From assembly GCF_006274605.1 (NCBI RefSeq), contig NZ_CP040846.1, positions 1,247,041 through 1,311,040 of the forward strand: DNA of 64,000 bases. The letters are read 5' to 3'. This document shows positions 7,403-16,912 of this stretch, one piece after another. Each line of letters begins with the position of its first letter. Within the stretch, counting starts at the first letter, position 1. The DNA comes from Thermococcus indicus (GTDB lineage: Archaea; Methanobacteriota_B; Thermococci; Thermococcales; Thermococcaceae). Position numbers and translations under genes: made by a program. The notes under the pieces were generated by a model. That model worked only from the letters and a program-made list of their open reading frames with translations, ran no database searches and was not told the DNA's origin.

Positions 7403-7624
7403 ATGATGGGATTCGGCTACTTTGGTTGGTTCGGGGCGGTATTCATGCTCCTGTTCTGGGTGCTGATAATCGCTGGAATAGTCTGGTTCATTAAATGGCT
7501 CGTTGAGCAGAGCTCAAGCGGGAGCAAGAAGAGCGCCCTGGAGATACTCGACGAGAAGTACGCACGGGGCGAGATAGACGACGAGGAGTACGAGAGGAGA
7601 AGGAGAAGGCTCCTTGGGGAATGA
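7403..7624 (+). CDS. SHOCT-domain membrane-anchored small protein
   Basis: A 73-residue protein with one Phe/Trp-rich membrane helix (residues 5-32) followed by a linker and a C-terminal SHOCT domain: [23 protein letters not shown] is the classical short helix pair (given here only as a span, residues about 46-68). Such proteins are common next to copper-efflux and Met-rich genes in bacteria and archaea, where they may tether or regulate partners. A GGGTGG ribosome site lies at 7391-7396. It is the second frame after the promoter motif at 7286. The function in metal handling is inferred from its neighbours. Confidence 0.8.
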   Translation: MMGFGYFGWFGAVFMLLFWVLIIAGIVWFIKWLVEQSSSGSKKSALEILDEKYARGEIDDEEYERRRRRLLGE

Positions 7625-7706
7625 CTGCTTTTCATTATTTCATCTCCCCGGCGCAATTGATTTCTTTTCCGAAAATTTTGGGGGTTTGAATTTTCAAAAT
7701 GTTAGT

Positions 7707-7719
7707 AATAAGCCCTATA
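7707..7719 (+). promoter_or_regulatory. Copper-cluster promoter motif, copy before the Met-rich protein
   Basis: AATAAGCCCTATA, the same 13 bases as at 7286-7298. About 50 bases separate it from the start codon at 7770. Confidence 0.5.
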
Positions 7720-7769
7720 TTCAGGTGAATGAATGCATACATGGAAAACAAAATTTGAGGTGATGCGAA

Positions 7770-8111
7770 ATGGAGTGGAAGTCCCTGTTTATCGGGCTCC
7801 TCATAGGAGCGCTCATAGCCGTCCCGTTGGGAATGGCCCACAGCGGAGGGTTTGATATAGCCAGGAAAAGCGGGCCCCGGTGGGGCTTTGGTTCGATGGG
7901 CGGCTACATGTACGGCGGAATGATGGGCTACGGCATGCACGGCATGATGGACGACGAGATGTACGCGCAGATGGGGAAGTACATGGCCAGCGACAACTTC
8001 ACCGAGATGCATAAGGAGATGGAGGAGGAAATGGAGGAGCACATGGGTAGCAACTGGGCCCAGATGCACGAGTACTGCGAGAGGGTGATGGGAATAGAGG
8101 AGGACGAGTGA
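7770..8111 (+). CDS. Met-rich membrane-anchored protein, candidate copper-binding
   Basis: A 113-residue protein with an N-terminal signal or anchor helix (residues 5-24) and an outward-facing tail rich in Met, Gly, Tyr and His: GYMYGGMMGYGMHGMMDDE at about 45-63, then EMHKEMEEEMEEHMG. Met and His clusters of this kind bind Cu(I) in periplasmic copper carriers such as CusF, CopC and PcoE, though no family domain is seen here. GAGGTGATG precedes the start. The gene lies tail-to-tail with copR (four-base gap) and shares the promoter motif of the cluster. A periplasm-side copper scavenger is the likely role. Confidence 0.75.
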   Translation: MEWKSLFIGLLIGALIAVPLGMAHSGGFDIARKSGPRWGFGSMGGYMYGGMMGYGMHGMMDDEMYAQMGKYMASDNFTEMHKEMEEEMEEHMGSNWAQMHEYCERVMGIEEDE

Positions 8112-8115
8112 AGCC

Positions 8116-8706
8116 TTAATGCCTGTGCCCCTCTTTCTCTTCCTTTTGCTTGAGCTTTTCTATGTTCTCCCTTGTCTTTTTGAATTCCCTGAGACATGTC
8201 GGACAGCAGAAGAAGTAGACCCTGTTGTGATACTTGTACACGATGGGTTCCCCGACTATCTCCTTGCCGCAGTAGTCGCACTTAAAGGGAACCTTCACCT
8301 TTGGCGGATTCGTTCTCTCGATGCTCTCCAGAATTGGCATTATCTCTATGACCTCGAATCCGGCACCCTCGATGACCTTTCTCAGCTCCTCCATGTTCTC
8401 AATGGCGATTTTTATGAGGTACTTCCTGCTCGTGAAGCGGTTTATCTCGATTATCTCTTCAAACTCTTCCATTTTTTCAGGTTCCTCTGTCTTGACTATG
8501 AGGGCAACTACATTGTGCGCCCTGAGGAGCTCGGGATTGAGTTTGATGGTGTACCTCTCGATTACTTCTTCCTTCTCAAGCTTCTCGAGCCGGGACTTCA
8601 CCGTCGGCCTGCTGACGCCGAGCCTTTCAGCGAGCTCCGAGATGCTGAGCCGGGAGTTGTCCATGAGCAGGTAGATTAGCTTCAGATCAAGATCGTCTAT
8701 TTTCAT
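8116..8706 (-). CDS. copR: CopR-type copper-responsive regulator (Lrp-like HTH plus TRASH domain)
   Basis: A 196-residue regulator. Residues about 5-60 are an AsnC/Lrp-type winged helix (DDLDLKLIYLLMDNSRLS, then GVSRPTVKSRLEKLEKE). A middle ligand-type domain follows, and the C-terminus (about 150-185) is a TRASH metal-sensing motif, FKCDYCGKEIVGEP with FFCCPTCLREFKK, ending in a His-rich tail. This architecture is the known CopR of Thermococcales, a copper-sensing regulator encoded beside copA. ATG 8706 is chosen over GTG 8715 because GGTGG lies at the right distance. It is divergent from copA with a 115-base shared control region, so autoregulation and copA control are expected. Confidence 0.9.
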   Translation of the reverse strand: MKIDDLDLKLIYLLMDNSRLSISELAERLGVSRPTVKSRLEKLEKEEVIERYTIKLNPELLRAHNVVALIVKTEEPEKMEEFEEIIEINRFTSRKYLIKIAIENMEELRKVIEGAGFEVIEIMPILESIERTNPPKVKVPFKCDYCGKEIVGEPIVYKYHNRVYFFCCPTCLREFKKTRENIEKLKQKEEKEGHRH

Positions 8707-8781
8707 GCCATCCACCGATCACTTTTTGTATCTAAACTATAAAAATTCTCTGGTTTAGCTTTCCAGATTGTAAAAAATAAT

Positions 8782-8808
8782 CCTCATAAGCCCTCAAGTG
8801 TAGTAAGT
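8782..8808 (+). promoter_or_regulatory. copA promoter/operator region
   Basis: Starts CCTCATAAGCCCTC and ends GTAGTAAGT. It aligns with 4281-4307 before the DUF302 gene and contains the AAGCCCT core found before two more copper-cluster genes. It is a candidate CopR site or metal-responsive promoter. Confidence 0.5.
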
Positions 8809-8821
8809 ACCGGTGAGGAAG

Positions 8822-11221
8822 ATGGAGCTTACTTTGAAGGTCAACGGCATGACGTGTGCAATGTGTGTTAAAACCATAGAGACGGCTCTGAAGGAGCTCC
8901 CGGGGGTGAAGGAGGCAACAGCAAACCTGAATTCTGAGAGCGTCTACGTTAAATTTGATGAGTCAGAAGTCGGGCTTAACATGATCATAGCCACCATCGA
9001 GGAGCTGGGCTACGAGGTCGTTAGGGAGAGGAGGGACGCGGTAATTAAGATAGGGGGAATGACGTGCGCAATGTGCGTCAGGACGATAGAGACTGCTTTG
9101 AAAGACCTCCCCGGTGTTTTAGAGGCGAGCGTAAACCTTGGCACGGAAACCGCGAGGGTAAGCTACGATCCAAGCGTTGTGACCGTTGAAGACATAAGGA
9201 AGACCGTTGAGGACGTGGGTTACCAGTTCATCGGCGTTGAGGGCGAGGAGAGCCACGATCTTGAGGGAGAGCTACGGGAGAGGCACCTCCGTGACATGAA
9301 AAGGAAGCTCGCCGTCGCGTGGGGTATCGGAACGGCCCTCTTCGCCTCCATGCAGGCTGAGCGCTTCGGCGTGGAGATACCCTACCTCATGCCCATCCAG
9401 TTCATTCTGGCAACGATGGCCATAGTCTACGCCGGCAGGGGAATATTCAGCAAGGCCTGGGGTTCGCTCAAACATAGAAACCTGAGCATGGAGGTCATGT
9501 ACTCCCTCGGTATAGGGTCAGCTTACCTCGCGAGCGTTCTCGCGACGGCTGGGGTAATTCCGGAGGACTTCAACTTCTACGAGGCCAGCGTCCTGCTGAT
9601 GGCCTTCCTTCTGCTCGGCAGATATCTCGAAACAAGGGCCAAGGGAAGAACCAGCGAGGCCATCAAGAAGCTCATGGGCCTTCAGGCAAAGAAAGCTACC
9701 GTGATAAGGGACGGCGAGGAGCTTGAGGTTCCTATAGGCGATGTTAAAGTCGGGGACGTCGTGATAGTGAAGCCCGGCGAGAGGATTCCCGTTGACGGAG
9801 TTGTGCTCGAGGGCGAGAGCTACGTGGACGAGTCGATGATAACCGGCGAGCCGGTTCCGAATCTCAAAAGGAAAGGCGACGAGGTCATCGGGGGCACCAT
9901 AAACAGGAACTCCGTGCTCAGGATAGAGGCAAAGCGCGTCGGAAGGGACACGGTTCTGGCCCAGATAATCAGGCTTGTGGAAGAAGCTCAGAACACGAAG
10001 CCGCCGATACAGAGGCTGGCGGACACCATAGTCACCTACTTCATACCCGCGGTGCTTACAATAGCCCTGCTATCGTTCGGCTACTGGTACTTCATCGCAG
10101 GGGAGCCGGTTCTGTTCGCGTTCACGACCCTGCTGAGCGTCCTGGTGATAGCATGCCCCTGCGCCTTCGGCTTAGCAACTCCAACGGCATTGACGGTTGG
10201 AATGGGCAAGGGCGCCGAGATGGGGATACTCATCAAGAACGGCGAGGTGCTTGAGGTGGCAAGGAAAGCAACCGTCGTGCTCTTCGACAAGACCGGAACG
10301 CTGACGAAGGGACAGCCGGAAGTTACCGACGTGATAGCCTTTGATATCGACGAGAAAGAGCTTATAAGGCTCGTCGCCTCTGCTGAAAAGCGCTCCGAGC
10401 ACCCCCTCGGAGAGGCGGTGGTCAGGAAGGCACGGGAACTTGGCCTTGAGCTTGAGGAGCCGGAGGAATTCGAGGCAATAACTGGCAAAGGTGTTAGAGC
10501 AGTCGTGGGTGGAAGGGAAGTCCTGGCGGGCAACGGGAGGCTCATGGTGGAGAGCGACTACTCCCTGAATGAGGTGGAGGAAACACTCCACAGACTTGAG
10601 GACGAAGCAAAGACCGCCATAACCGTCGCCATAGACGGCAAAATAGTTGGAGTAATCGGCATAGCCGACACGATAAAGGAAGGGGCAAAGGAAGCCATCG
10701 AGGAGCTCCACAGGATGGGCAAGAAGGTCGGAATGATAACGGGCGACAACAGGAGAACGGCCGAGGCAATAGGGAAAGCCCTCGGGGTGGACTACGTTTT
10801 ATCTGAGGTTCTGCCGGGAGACAAGGCCTGGGAGGTTAAAAAGCTCCAGGAGAAGGGTGAGATAGTGATATTCGTCGGCGACGGAATAAACGACGCTCCG
10901 GCATTAGCCCAGGCGGATATAGGCATAGCAGTTGGCAACGCGACGGACATAGCGATGGAGAGCGGAGACATGGTCCTCATAAGGAACGACCCGATGGATG
11001 TGGTCAGGGCAATAAAGCTGAGCCAGAAGACGCTGGCGAAGATAAAGCAGAACATCTTCTGGGCGATGTTCTACAACACGATGCTGATTCCCTTCGCTGC
11101 TGGCCTTGCTTTCGTCCTCTTTGGAATCCAGTTCCAGCCCGAGTGGGCGGCTGGAGCCATGAGCATAAGCAGCGTGAGCGTCGTCACGAACTCGCTCCTG
11201 CTGAAGAGGGCAAGGATTTGA
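8822..11221 (+). CDS. copA: CopA Cu(I)-exporting P1B-type ATPase
   Basis: Exports Cu(I) across the membrane at the cost of ATP. Two heavy-metal-associated domains lead, each with the GMTCAMC motif (residues about 9-15 and 78-84). The membrane domain follows, with MITGEPVP, the ion channel motif CPC ([12 protein letters not shown]), the catalytic DKTGTLTKG and [13 protein letters not shown] plus two HMA domains marks the P1B-1 copper(I) group. Length 799 is normal. ATG 8822 is chosen because GGTGAG (8812-8817) then has four-base spacing; the GTG at 8813 has none. It is divergent from copR, and a thioredoxin-like gene follows directly. Confidence 0.95.
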   Translation: MELTLKVNGMTCAMCVKTIETALKELPGVKEATANLNSESVYVKFDESEVGLNMIIATIEELGYEVVRERRDAVIKIGGMTCAMCVRTIETALKDLPGVLEASVNLGTETARVSYDPSVVTVEDIRKTVEDVGYQFIGVEGEESHDLEGELRERHLRDMKRKLAVAWGIGTALFASMQAERFGVEIPYLMPIQFILATMAIVYAGRGIFSKAWGSLKHRNLSMEVMYSLGIGSAYLASVLATAGVIPEDFNFYEASVLLMAFLLLGRYLETRAKGRTSEAIKKLMGLQAKKATVIRDGEELEVPIGDVKVGDVVIVKPGERIPVDGVVLEGESYVDESMITGEPVPNLKRKGDEVIGGTINRNSVLRIEAKRVGRDTVLAQIIRLVEEAQNTKPPIQRLADTIVTYFIPAVLTIALLSFGYWYFIAGEPVLFAFTTLLSVLVIACPCAFGLATPTALTVGMGKGAEMGILIKNGEVLEVARKATVVLFDKTGTLTKGQPEVTDVIAFDIDEKELIRLVASAEKRSEHPLGEAVVRKARELGLELEEPEEFEAITGKGVRAVVGGREVLAGNGRLMVESDYSLNEVEETLHRLEDEAKTAITVAIDGKIVGVIGIADTIKEGAKEAIEELHRMGKKVGMITGDNRRTAEAIGKALGVDYVLSEVLPGDKAWEVKKLQEKGEIVIFVGDGINDAPALAQADIGIAVGNATDIAMESGDMVLIRNDPMDVVRAIKLSQKTLAKIKQNIFWAMFYNTMLIPFAAGLAFVLFGIQFQPEWAAGAMSISSVSVVTNSLLLKRARI

Positions 11222-11225
11222 GGTG

Positions 11226-11537
11226 ATGGGGTTGATAGTCGAGTATGACGGAAAGTTCAACTTCGGAAGCGGAAAGGTCGTGCTGTGGTTTTCCATCCCG
11301 GGCTGCCCGCCATGCAGGATAGTCGAGGGCTTCATGGAAGAGCTTAGCGGGGAATTTGAAGAGGTAACCGTCGTCCACATCAACGCAGGGGAATGGAACG
11401 ACCTCGTGAACCGCTTTGACGTCCTCAACGTCCCGACACTGGTTTACATCAAGGATGGGGAGGAGGTAGCCAGGCAGAACCTCATACGGAGAAAGGAGGA
11501 GGTTCTCATAAGGTTTGAGGAGCTCAGGAGGCTCTGA
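11226..11537 (+). CDS. Thioredoxin-like protein with CPPC motif
   Basis: A 103-residue thioredoxin fold with the active site GCPPC (residues about 24-28) and the cis-proline segment NVPTLVYIKDGEEVARQ. It should catalyse thiol-disulfide exchange in the cytoplasm. It starts only four bases after the copA stop, on the same ribosome site GAGGTG. The TTG at 11232 would have better spacing than this ATG, so the start is uncertain by two residues. Coupling to copA suggests that it keeps copper-binding cysteines reduced or repairs thiols during copper stress. That link is inferred from gene order. Confidence 0.85.
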   Translation: MGLIVEYDGKFNFGSGKVVLWFSIPGCPPCRIVEGFMEELSGEFEEVTVVHINAGEWNDLVNRFDVLNVPTLVYIKDGEEVARQNLIRRKEEVLIRFEELRRL

Positions 11538-11677
11538 CTGCTCCTTTACTATGCCAGACTGGAAAACAAGGAATGTTTGGAATCCTCAAAACTTTTCATA
11601 ACATTTGCTTTTTGGTGATTCAGCAGAATTAATGAAACTCCTTGAACTGCCCAAATTTACAGATCTCAAACAAAAAC

Positions 11678-11690
11678 CCATATAAATTTC
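11678..11690 (+). promoter_or_regulatory. TATA promoter of the 814-residue secreted protein
   Basis: CCCATATAAATTTC lies about 45 bases upstream of ATG 11727, with GGGGCGGTGGG as the ribosome site at 11713-11723. Confidence 0.5.
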
Positions 11691-11726
11691 AAAGTAGAAG
11701 TGTCCTAAATACGGGGCGGTGGGAAC

Positions 11727-14171
11727 ATGTCCGCTGGCAAGTCCATCCTCGCGTTGTTCCTTCTCGCACTCCTTTCGCTCCCAGCAGTATCTTCCTCAAA
11801 GGTTGCCGTTTGGTGGATCGGAGGTGCGGTACTCCATCCGAGGCTCTCCCCGGACGGGCTTTATTTCACTGATTTTGATGGAAGGGTCGGCCTGAAGACC
11901 AACGAGACGCACTTCATCTTCTGGAACCTTCCGTTCCAGCCCAACGGGATATCCGTGAGCGACCGGGTTTACGTTTCAGTGAACCTCGGCCCTCCCGCCG
12001 TTCTCGACCCCCTCGGGGATGTGGTTTACATGTGGGACTATCCGGGGGTATCGTTCGTCCACGTCTTTGCCGTTCCCGGGAGGGCGTACTACGCCGGAAA
12101 AATCAACGAGAGCGGCGGAATAGGCGTTCTTAACGGGAACGACCTCGTCTTCTACGACCTCTCATCGGCTGGAATTGTGAACGTTTACGATGCCTACGCC
12201 ACTCCCGAAGGGATATACTTCACCGCCGAGCTGAACGAGAGCCCCCGCGGCGGCATAGGCATTCTCCAGCCGGAGAACGGAACCTTCCACCTCTGGCGGT
12301 TTCCGTCCAACTATTCCTCTCTTATACCGGACGGCATCGTCCTTGGCCACGACGGCTTTCTGTATGCGGCCATAATGGATGGCGACGCGGTTGGACTGGT
12401 GAGGTTCTCGCCGAAAAACGGCAGCTTTTTCTTCAAGGAGCTGGGTGAGAGGCCCCTGCACGTGAAGGCCTTTGGAAACAGGATCCTCCTGATGGATTCA
12501 AGGGGATTTCTGGCTTTGATAGACCCTTCAGGCGTTCTCTGGACGCTCAACACCACGCTAAAGTCTGAAGTGCATTCCTTCAACACGGTCCCTCTGGGAC
12601 AGCCAACGGGGGTGAAGAACGCCACCAGGGAGGAGAGGGAGATAAGGCCCGAATACGTTGACGTAAACAAGGAACACCTTGACGGCATCGTACTCTACGA
12701 CGTCGATGAGACCCATGATTTCGGCGGCGGTTACGTCGGGCAGCCCGGGACCCTAGTTCTCATAGATGAACTCCGCCCGAAGGTTCATCTCCTCTACGAG
12801 AACGGAACCGTCAGGGCGTGGGTAACCCCCGAAGAGATATTCACAGCCCCCGTTTTTCTCTACGTCAACGAAAAGCTCGTGAGGTGGGGCGAGGAGATAG
12901 TCTGGAACGCAACGTTCCTCGCGGGACGGTACAACCTTACGGCCGTTTACTTCGACGGCGAGGACGTTTACATGAACACGACCACCGTGGTAAGCGACCT
13001 GAGACCGAGGCTCCTCTGGAGTCGGTCGCTGAAAGTTGAAGGAGGAACTGTGATCTACGGGATGGCCAGCCATCCGGGAGTGCCTGTAAACGTGTCCGGC
13101 AGGACGGTATGGACTGACGGAAGGGGCTACTTCTCCTTCTTCGTTGCGAACGCCACGGAGACCGAAAGAACCCCGGCGGGGGAGGAAGGGGAGCCCAACC
13201 ACTGGAGTATCGCCCTTCTCATATTCGCCGTTCCAATCGGAGTTGCCGGCGCGGTGCTGATTGGGAGAAGGGATAGGAAGGGCTATGCACTCCTGATAAC
13301 CGCGCTGATCCTTGCCGCGCTGTACTTCACCGTCCCAAAGGCTCCGGGAGAGGCTGAAGAAGAAAAGCCCCTAACGCTCTCCCTCGTCGTGGTCATGCCC
13401 CCCGGCTTCTACGCCTTAAACGTCACGGTAATAGTTGATGGCGAGAGCGCCGGAAGGACGAACTCGACGGGCATGCTTGAGGTTCCCATCGATTACGGGC
13501 TTCACGAGATTAGACTTCTGTCTGGAGGTGCGGAGACGAGGTTTGAGGTGGCTATGGCCGAAAACAGGACCTTGGTAGTTCCCTTCTTCCCGGGAGTAAA
13601 CGCGACGCTGACCAACGGCCCCGGCTACGCTGGTTTCTCGGCTTCGATTGGAAGCGTCACGCTCAGTTCGATGCACTCGGGGACGTACCCGACTGGACCG
13701 ATGGGGAGCGGGGCTACGGAAGAGCTCGATTCTGGCCGGTGCGACGTCTGCAAGCTTAAGGCGGCGATGGTCGGTGCCGTCGAAGGTGAGGCGTGCAAGC
13801 TCTGTTGCCTTCAGAGCAAGAACTTTGGGCCTGCGGTTGTTTTCAACTACTACTTCCACCTCGTATGGGCGGCGATAGAGCGCTTTGACTGTATAATTCC
13901 CTGGCCGCCGATGCCCAAAACGAATTCCGTCGTTGGAGGGGCGGCGATAAACAGCTATGCCGATGACCTGGAAAACAGCCTTCCAAAGCCTGGTTGGGGA
14001 AGCATACATCCCTGTCTGTCGCCTTTGGATGGCCTTGATCCCGCCGACCCAAGTACAATCTGCAGCGCCCTCGAATGCGCCGACATTAAGTTCGACTGCA
14101 ACTGCTACGTTACCTGCTTCCTCGGGCCGTTCAAGATGTGGGACGCCTTTATAAAGTGCGTTGGAGGCTGA
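11727..14171 (+). CDS. Large secreted/membrane protein: propeller-like domain, two membrane helices, Cys-rich tail
   Basis: An 814-residue protein with a signal peptide (residues 1-23). Residues about 25-300 contain repeated blades with DGL/DGR, YFTAEL, FHLWRFP and FFFKELG, resembling a Vgb-type beta-propeller. A beta-sandwich-like part follows (about 340-470). Two hydrophobic helices around residues 492-540 are separated by a basic RRDRKG turn. Then comes a PEGA-like beta domain, and a C-terminal ~140 residues with about 13 cysteines (DVC, ACKLCC, CNC). With two helices the Cys-rich tail would also face outside. I do not recognise the family. Many N-x-S/T sites suit an archaeal surface glycoprotein. 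Confidence 0.75.
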   Translation: MSAGKSILALFLLALLSLPAVSSSKVAVWWIGGAVLHPRLSPDGLYFTDFDGRVGLKTNETHFIFWNLPFQPNGISVSDRVYVSVNLGPPAVLDPLGDVVYMWDYPGVSFVHVFAVPGRAYYAGKINESGGIGVLNGNDLVFYDLSSAGIVNVYDAYATPEGIYFTAELNESPRGGIGILQPENGTFHLWRFPSNYSSLIPDGIVLGHDGFLYAAIMDGDAVGLVRFSPKNGSFFFKELGERPLHVKAFGNRILLMDSRGFLALIDPSGVLWTLNTTLKSEVHSFNTVPLGQPTGVKNATREEREIRPEYVDVNKEHLDGIVLYDVDETHDFGGGYVGQPGTLVLIDELRPKVHLLYENGTVRAWVTPEEIFTAPVFLYVNEKLVRWGEEIVWNATFLAGRYNLTAVYFDGEDVYMNTTTVVSDLRPRLLWSRSLKVEGGTVIYGMASHPGVPVNVSGRTVWTDGRGYFSFFVANATETERTPAGEEGEPNHWSIALLIFAVPIGVAGAVLIGRRDRKGYALLITALILAALYFTVPKAPGEAEEEKPLTLSLVVVMPPGFYALNVTVIVDGESAGRTNSTGMLEVPIDYGLHEIRLLSGGAETRFEVAMAENRTLVVPFFPGVNATLTNGPGYAGFSASIGSVTLSSMHSGTYPTGPMGSGATEELDSGRCDVCKLKAAMVGAVEGEACKLCCLQSKNFGPAVVFNYYFHLVWAAIERFDCIIPWPPMPKTNSVVGGAAINSYADDLENSLPKPGWGSIHPCLSPLDGLDPADPSTICSALECADIKFDCNCYVTCFLGPFKMWDAFIKCVGG

Positions 14172-14410
14172 AGGCTTTTTCTTTTTTAGCCGGAGGTTAC
14201 TTCCCGTTTTTGGAGGTGGAGCTCGTCCTCATATGGAGAAACCCCACAACGGATTGGAGCGTGCTCACGGCCTTCCTGCCAACGTACTGGACGTACAGGG
14301 TCTTCGAGGGCATAGCTCTGAACGATTACGGCGACTTTCCGGTGGCGGTGGCCGTTCACCTGGTCTGGCTCCTCTCTCTTCTCGTGCTCTTCAGGAGAAG
14401 GGTGCTATGA
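14156..14410 (+). CDS. Short hydrophobic protein, possible fragment of an ABC-2-type permease
   Basis: About 84 residues with one or two hydrophobic stretches. It ends in a Leu-rich helix followed by FRRRVL, a tail shape common at the C-terminus of ABC-2 permeases. The start is unclear: the frame overlaps the end of the upstream secreted-protein gene, and GTG 14156, TTG 14210 and GTG 14216 are all possible. It may be a remnant of a longer membrane gene, or a small partner of the upstream protein. Function unknown. Confidence 0.4.
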   Translation: MRWRLKAFSFLAGGYFPFLEVELVLIWRNPTTDWSVLTAFLPTYWTYRVFEGIALNDYGDFPVAVAVHLVWLLSLLVLFRRRVL

Positions 14411-14601
14411 ATAAGTTGATGATGGACAGGTATGTACACGCCTTTACTTTGGCTTTTTTCAATTTGTTTGGTTCGATGTAACACCGTTAGAATTACATAA
14501 TTCTACGAAAAAAAAGCAGAAATGATTACTTATAGTAAAAGGAAAAATTTATAAGAATTAGTGTGCCAACATGATATGCCGACGTTGGATAGGTGATTAA
14601 A

Positions 14602-15999
14602 ATGGCACCAAAACGAATCCTTGGGACATTGTTTGCGGCATTTTTGTTGGTTGGAACAATGGGGGTATATCTAGCAAATGCCCTCCTGCCACCAGCAATT
14701 CAGATTGCGTTGGTCGATGAAAAGGGCAAGCCCCTTACGGAGATATCAAAGGATGTTGAAGTTCAGGTTCAGATAGATGCACTGGTTCCCACGCGGGAAG
14801 TTTACAGGACTGTTTTCTATGGAGACCTTAAAAAACCAAGCCGTCTGAAGTTCTGGGACTCAGGAAATACAGTCAGAATCCCACTCTCCGATGAAAAGCT
14901 TCAGTCTGTTCTCAACGAGTGGGGAAAAGATTACCCAACTGGGATTGGCTCTTCACTGATGATTTCTGTCTGGATTCTGGATCATGAAAACGAGAAGCTG
15001 TACAGAGGCTTTGCTGTGGTTAACTACAACACCGCCAACGTTGCTAAGGGATTCACGAAGACAGTGAAAATTGACATACATAGGTTGCCCTCATCTCCCC
15101 TTGAAGCTGCTACGAAAAGTGGTGGGGTAGCACCTTTGGGGTCCAACAGACAGTTCTATTACTGGAAGACCGACTGGGGCCTCTCGTGGAGACCTTCAGA
15201 CTACATCGAAGTGCCTGCTCTGATCGTGGACAACAAGGATTCTTATTCTGGAGTTGTCACTGCAAGCGTAAACATTGTGACTGACTATTATACCAGATTT
15301 GGACTTACGATAGCCTACGGCTACAAAATCTCAGAAAAGGATACCCCAAGTCTAGACATATATGGAAATGACTTCTACACCATTGAGAACAAGTTTTACT
15401 TTTATAAAGATCTCCTTCTTGGACCAAACGAGAAAGGATACATATACATCTATGCAAAACCATACCACCTACACCAGAAGGAGTACTACTGCACTGCCAG
15501 TATAAACAACTGTGTGCCTACTGGAGAAGAGAGGATCCAGGAAGGGGTTAATGACATTGACACAAGCGGAAATGAAATTCTCGGAGGAAGCAAGTCCGGA
15601 TTGCCTGATCCCTCCATTATGAACTGGATATACAGTGGAACCGACATGAAGTATGCTACTGCTCTTGGAGTCGGGGACTCAAAAAGCATTGCTTTGCTGG
15701 TCTCGGATGCCTCTGGTTCATGCTCGGCAGATTTTGGAATTGGAATTCCAATAGGGGCGCTTGCAGTGGCATTAAGCGGTGGTTCAGTTCCTCCATGGGC
15801 TGCAGGGCTCAGTGCCGGAATGTACTATACCTCTTCAAGTTCTCTTAACATATACGGGGGAATTACAAATCATGGGCAGTGGCATAATGTTGGTCAGGAT
15901 ATTTCAGAATACATCTACCTGGGTACCAGCACTTATACGTATCATATAGGAACATGTGATACCAATGTTCCAGTTGGGATCTATATAGAAAGCAATTGA
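14602..15999 (+). CDS. Secreted protein of unknown function, AT-rich gene
   Basis: ATG 14602 follows AGGTGATT (14591-14598). The 465-residue product begins with a signal peptide (MAPKRILGTLFAAFLLVG to about residue 27). The mature part looks beta-rich and Tyr-rich. Residues about 360-410 hold a Gly/Ala-rich hydrophobic stretch (FGIGIPIGALAVALSGG, then PPWAAGLSAGMYY) that could insert in a membrane. Four or five cysteines lie in the second half (YYCTASINNC, GSCSAD, GTCDT). Base composition is AT-rich compared with flanking genes, like the 1.8-3.7 kb patch, suggesting acquisition. A TATA-like AAAATTTATAAG lies near 14545. No family is recognised. Confidence 0.7.
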   Translation: MAPKRILGTLFAAFLLVGTMGVYLANALLPPAIQIALVDEKGKPLTEISKDVEVQVQIDALVPTREVYRTVFYGDLKKPSRLKFWDSGNTVRIPLSDEKLQSVLNEWGKDYPTGIGSSLMISVWILDHENEKLYRGFAVVNYNTANVAKGFTKTVKIDIHRLPSSPLEAATKSGGVAPLGSNRQFYYWKTDWGLSWRPSDYIEVPALIVDNKDSYSGVVTASVNIVTDYYTRFGLTIAYGYKISEKDTPSLDIYGNDFYTIENKFYFYKDLLLGPNEKGYIYIYAKPYHLHQKEYYCTASINNCVPTGEERIQEGVNDIDTSGNEILGGSKSGLPDPSIMNWIYSGTDMKYATALGVGDSKSIALLVSDASGSCSADFGIGIPIGALAVALSGGSVPPWAAGLSAGMYYTSSSSLNIYGGITNHGQWHNVGQDISEYIYLGTSTYTYHIGTCDTNVPVGIYIESN

Positions 16000-16042
16000 C
16001 TCTTTATCTTTATTTTTAAAACAAACAAAAGAGTGAAGAAGC

Positions 16043-16693
16043 TCACTCAAGCTTCTTGTGGCAGAACCACCAGTCGTAGCACTCGATCTCGCCCTTGGCC
16101 TTGGCTTCCTCGCGCTCCTTGATGGCATCGACTGTCCCTGCCGGCGGAACGATGGCGCGGTCGCCGATGAGCTCGTTGTTGGGCCACTTGTGCGGCAGGG
16201 CAACGCCCTTCTCGGTGCTGGTCTTGAGGGCCTTGACGAGCCTGAGTATTTCGTCCCAGTCTCTGCCGACCTCGGCCGGGTAGTAAACGATGGCCCTGAT
16301 GACACCCTTGTCGTCAACGACGAAGACGGCCCTGGCGGTGATGGTGGCACCGCTCGGTATCATGCCGAGGGCCTCAGCGAGGTCGCCGCGGTCGTCAGCG
16401 ATGACCGGGAAGGTTATCTCCTCACCGAGGTTCTCCTTGATCCACTCCATCCACTTGAGGTGGCTGAAGACCTGATCAACGCTCAGCCCGATCGGCTCGA
16501 CGCCGAGCTTCCTGAACTCCTCGGCGCGCTTCTGCATCGCGTAGAACTCGGTCGTACAAACCGGGGTGAAGTCTGCCGGGTGGCTGAAGAGAACGAACCA
16601 CTTGCCCTTCTCAGTGAAGTAGTCGGGCAGCTTTATCCTGCCGTGGGTGGTGTTGACCTCAACCTCCGGGAACTTTTCTCCTATCACTACCAT
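16043..16693 (-). CDS. Peroxiredoxin, Prx6/thioredoxin peroxidase type
   Basis: A 216-residue peroxidase that reduces hydrogen peroxide and alkyl hydroperoxides in the cytoplasm. The peroxidatic cysteine sits in [10 protein letters not shown] (about residue 46), with the catalytic Thr and Arg neighbours present. The long C-terminal arm carries two further cysteines in [12 protein letters not shown], as in the well-studied archaeal decameric enzymes of Aeropyrum and Pyrococcus. The promoter faces left: TTTATATATTC lies about 55 bases upstream on the minus strand (near 16746-16756). It is monocistronic. Confidence 0.95.
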   Translation of the reverse strand: MVVIGEKFPEVEVNTTHGRIKLPDYFTEKGKWFVLFSHPADFTPVCTTEFYAMQKRAEEFRKLGVEPIGLSVDQVFSHLKWMEWIKENLGEEITFPVIADDRGDLAEALGMIPSGATITARAVFVVDDKGVIRAIVYYPAEVGRDWDEILRLVKALKTSTEKGVALPHKWPNNELIGDRAIVPPAGTVDAIKEREEAKAKGEIECYDWWFCHKKLE

Positions 16694-16912
16694 CTTCCAT
16701 CACCTCATTTTTCTATGTTTTCTTCACTATAAACCTCACTGGTTCGAATATATAAATCTTTCGGTTCGTCTAACGGGCAATTTCTTGTCGAATATCCAAA
16801 CAGTTTAAGAAGACCAAATCAGGACTGCAAAAATACCGGCCGTTAATTGCCACTTTAAAAAACACATCCAGAAATATTTGTCAAAATCTCGAAGAAAAAG
16901 TCTATTTTTGCC

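Noticed and set aside
14407-14481. 24-codon frame after the permease fragment
   Set aside because: No ribosome site and no recognisable features; it lies in an AT-rich promoter region for the 14602 gene.
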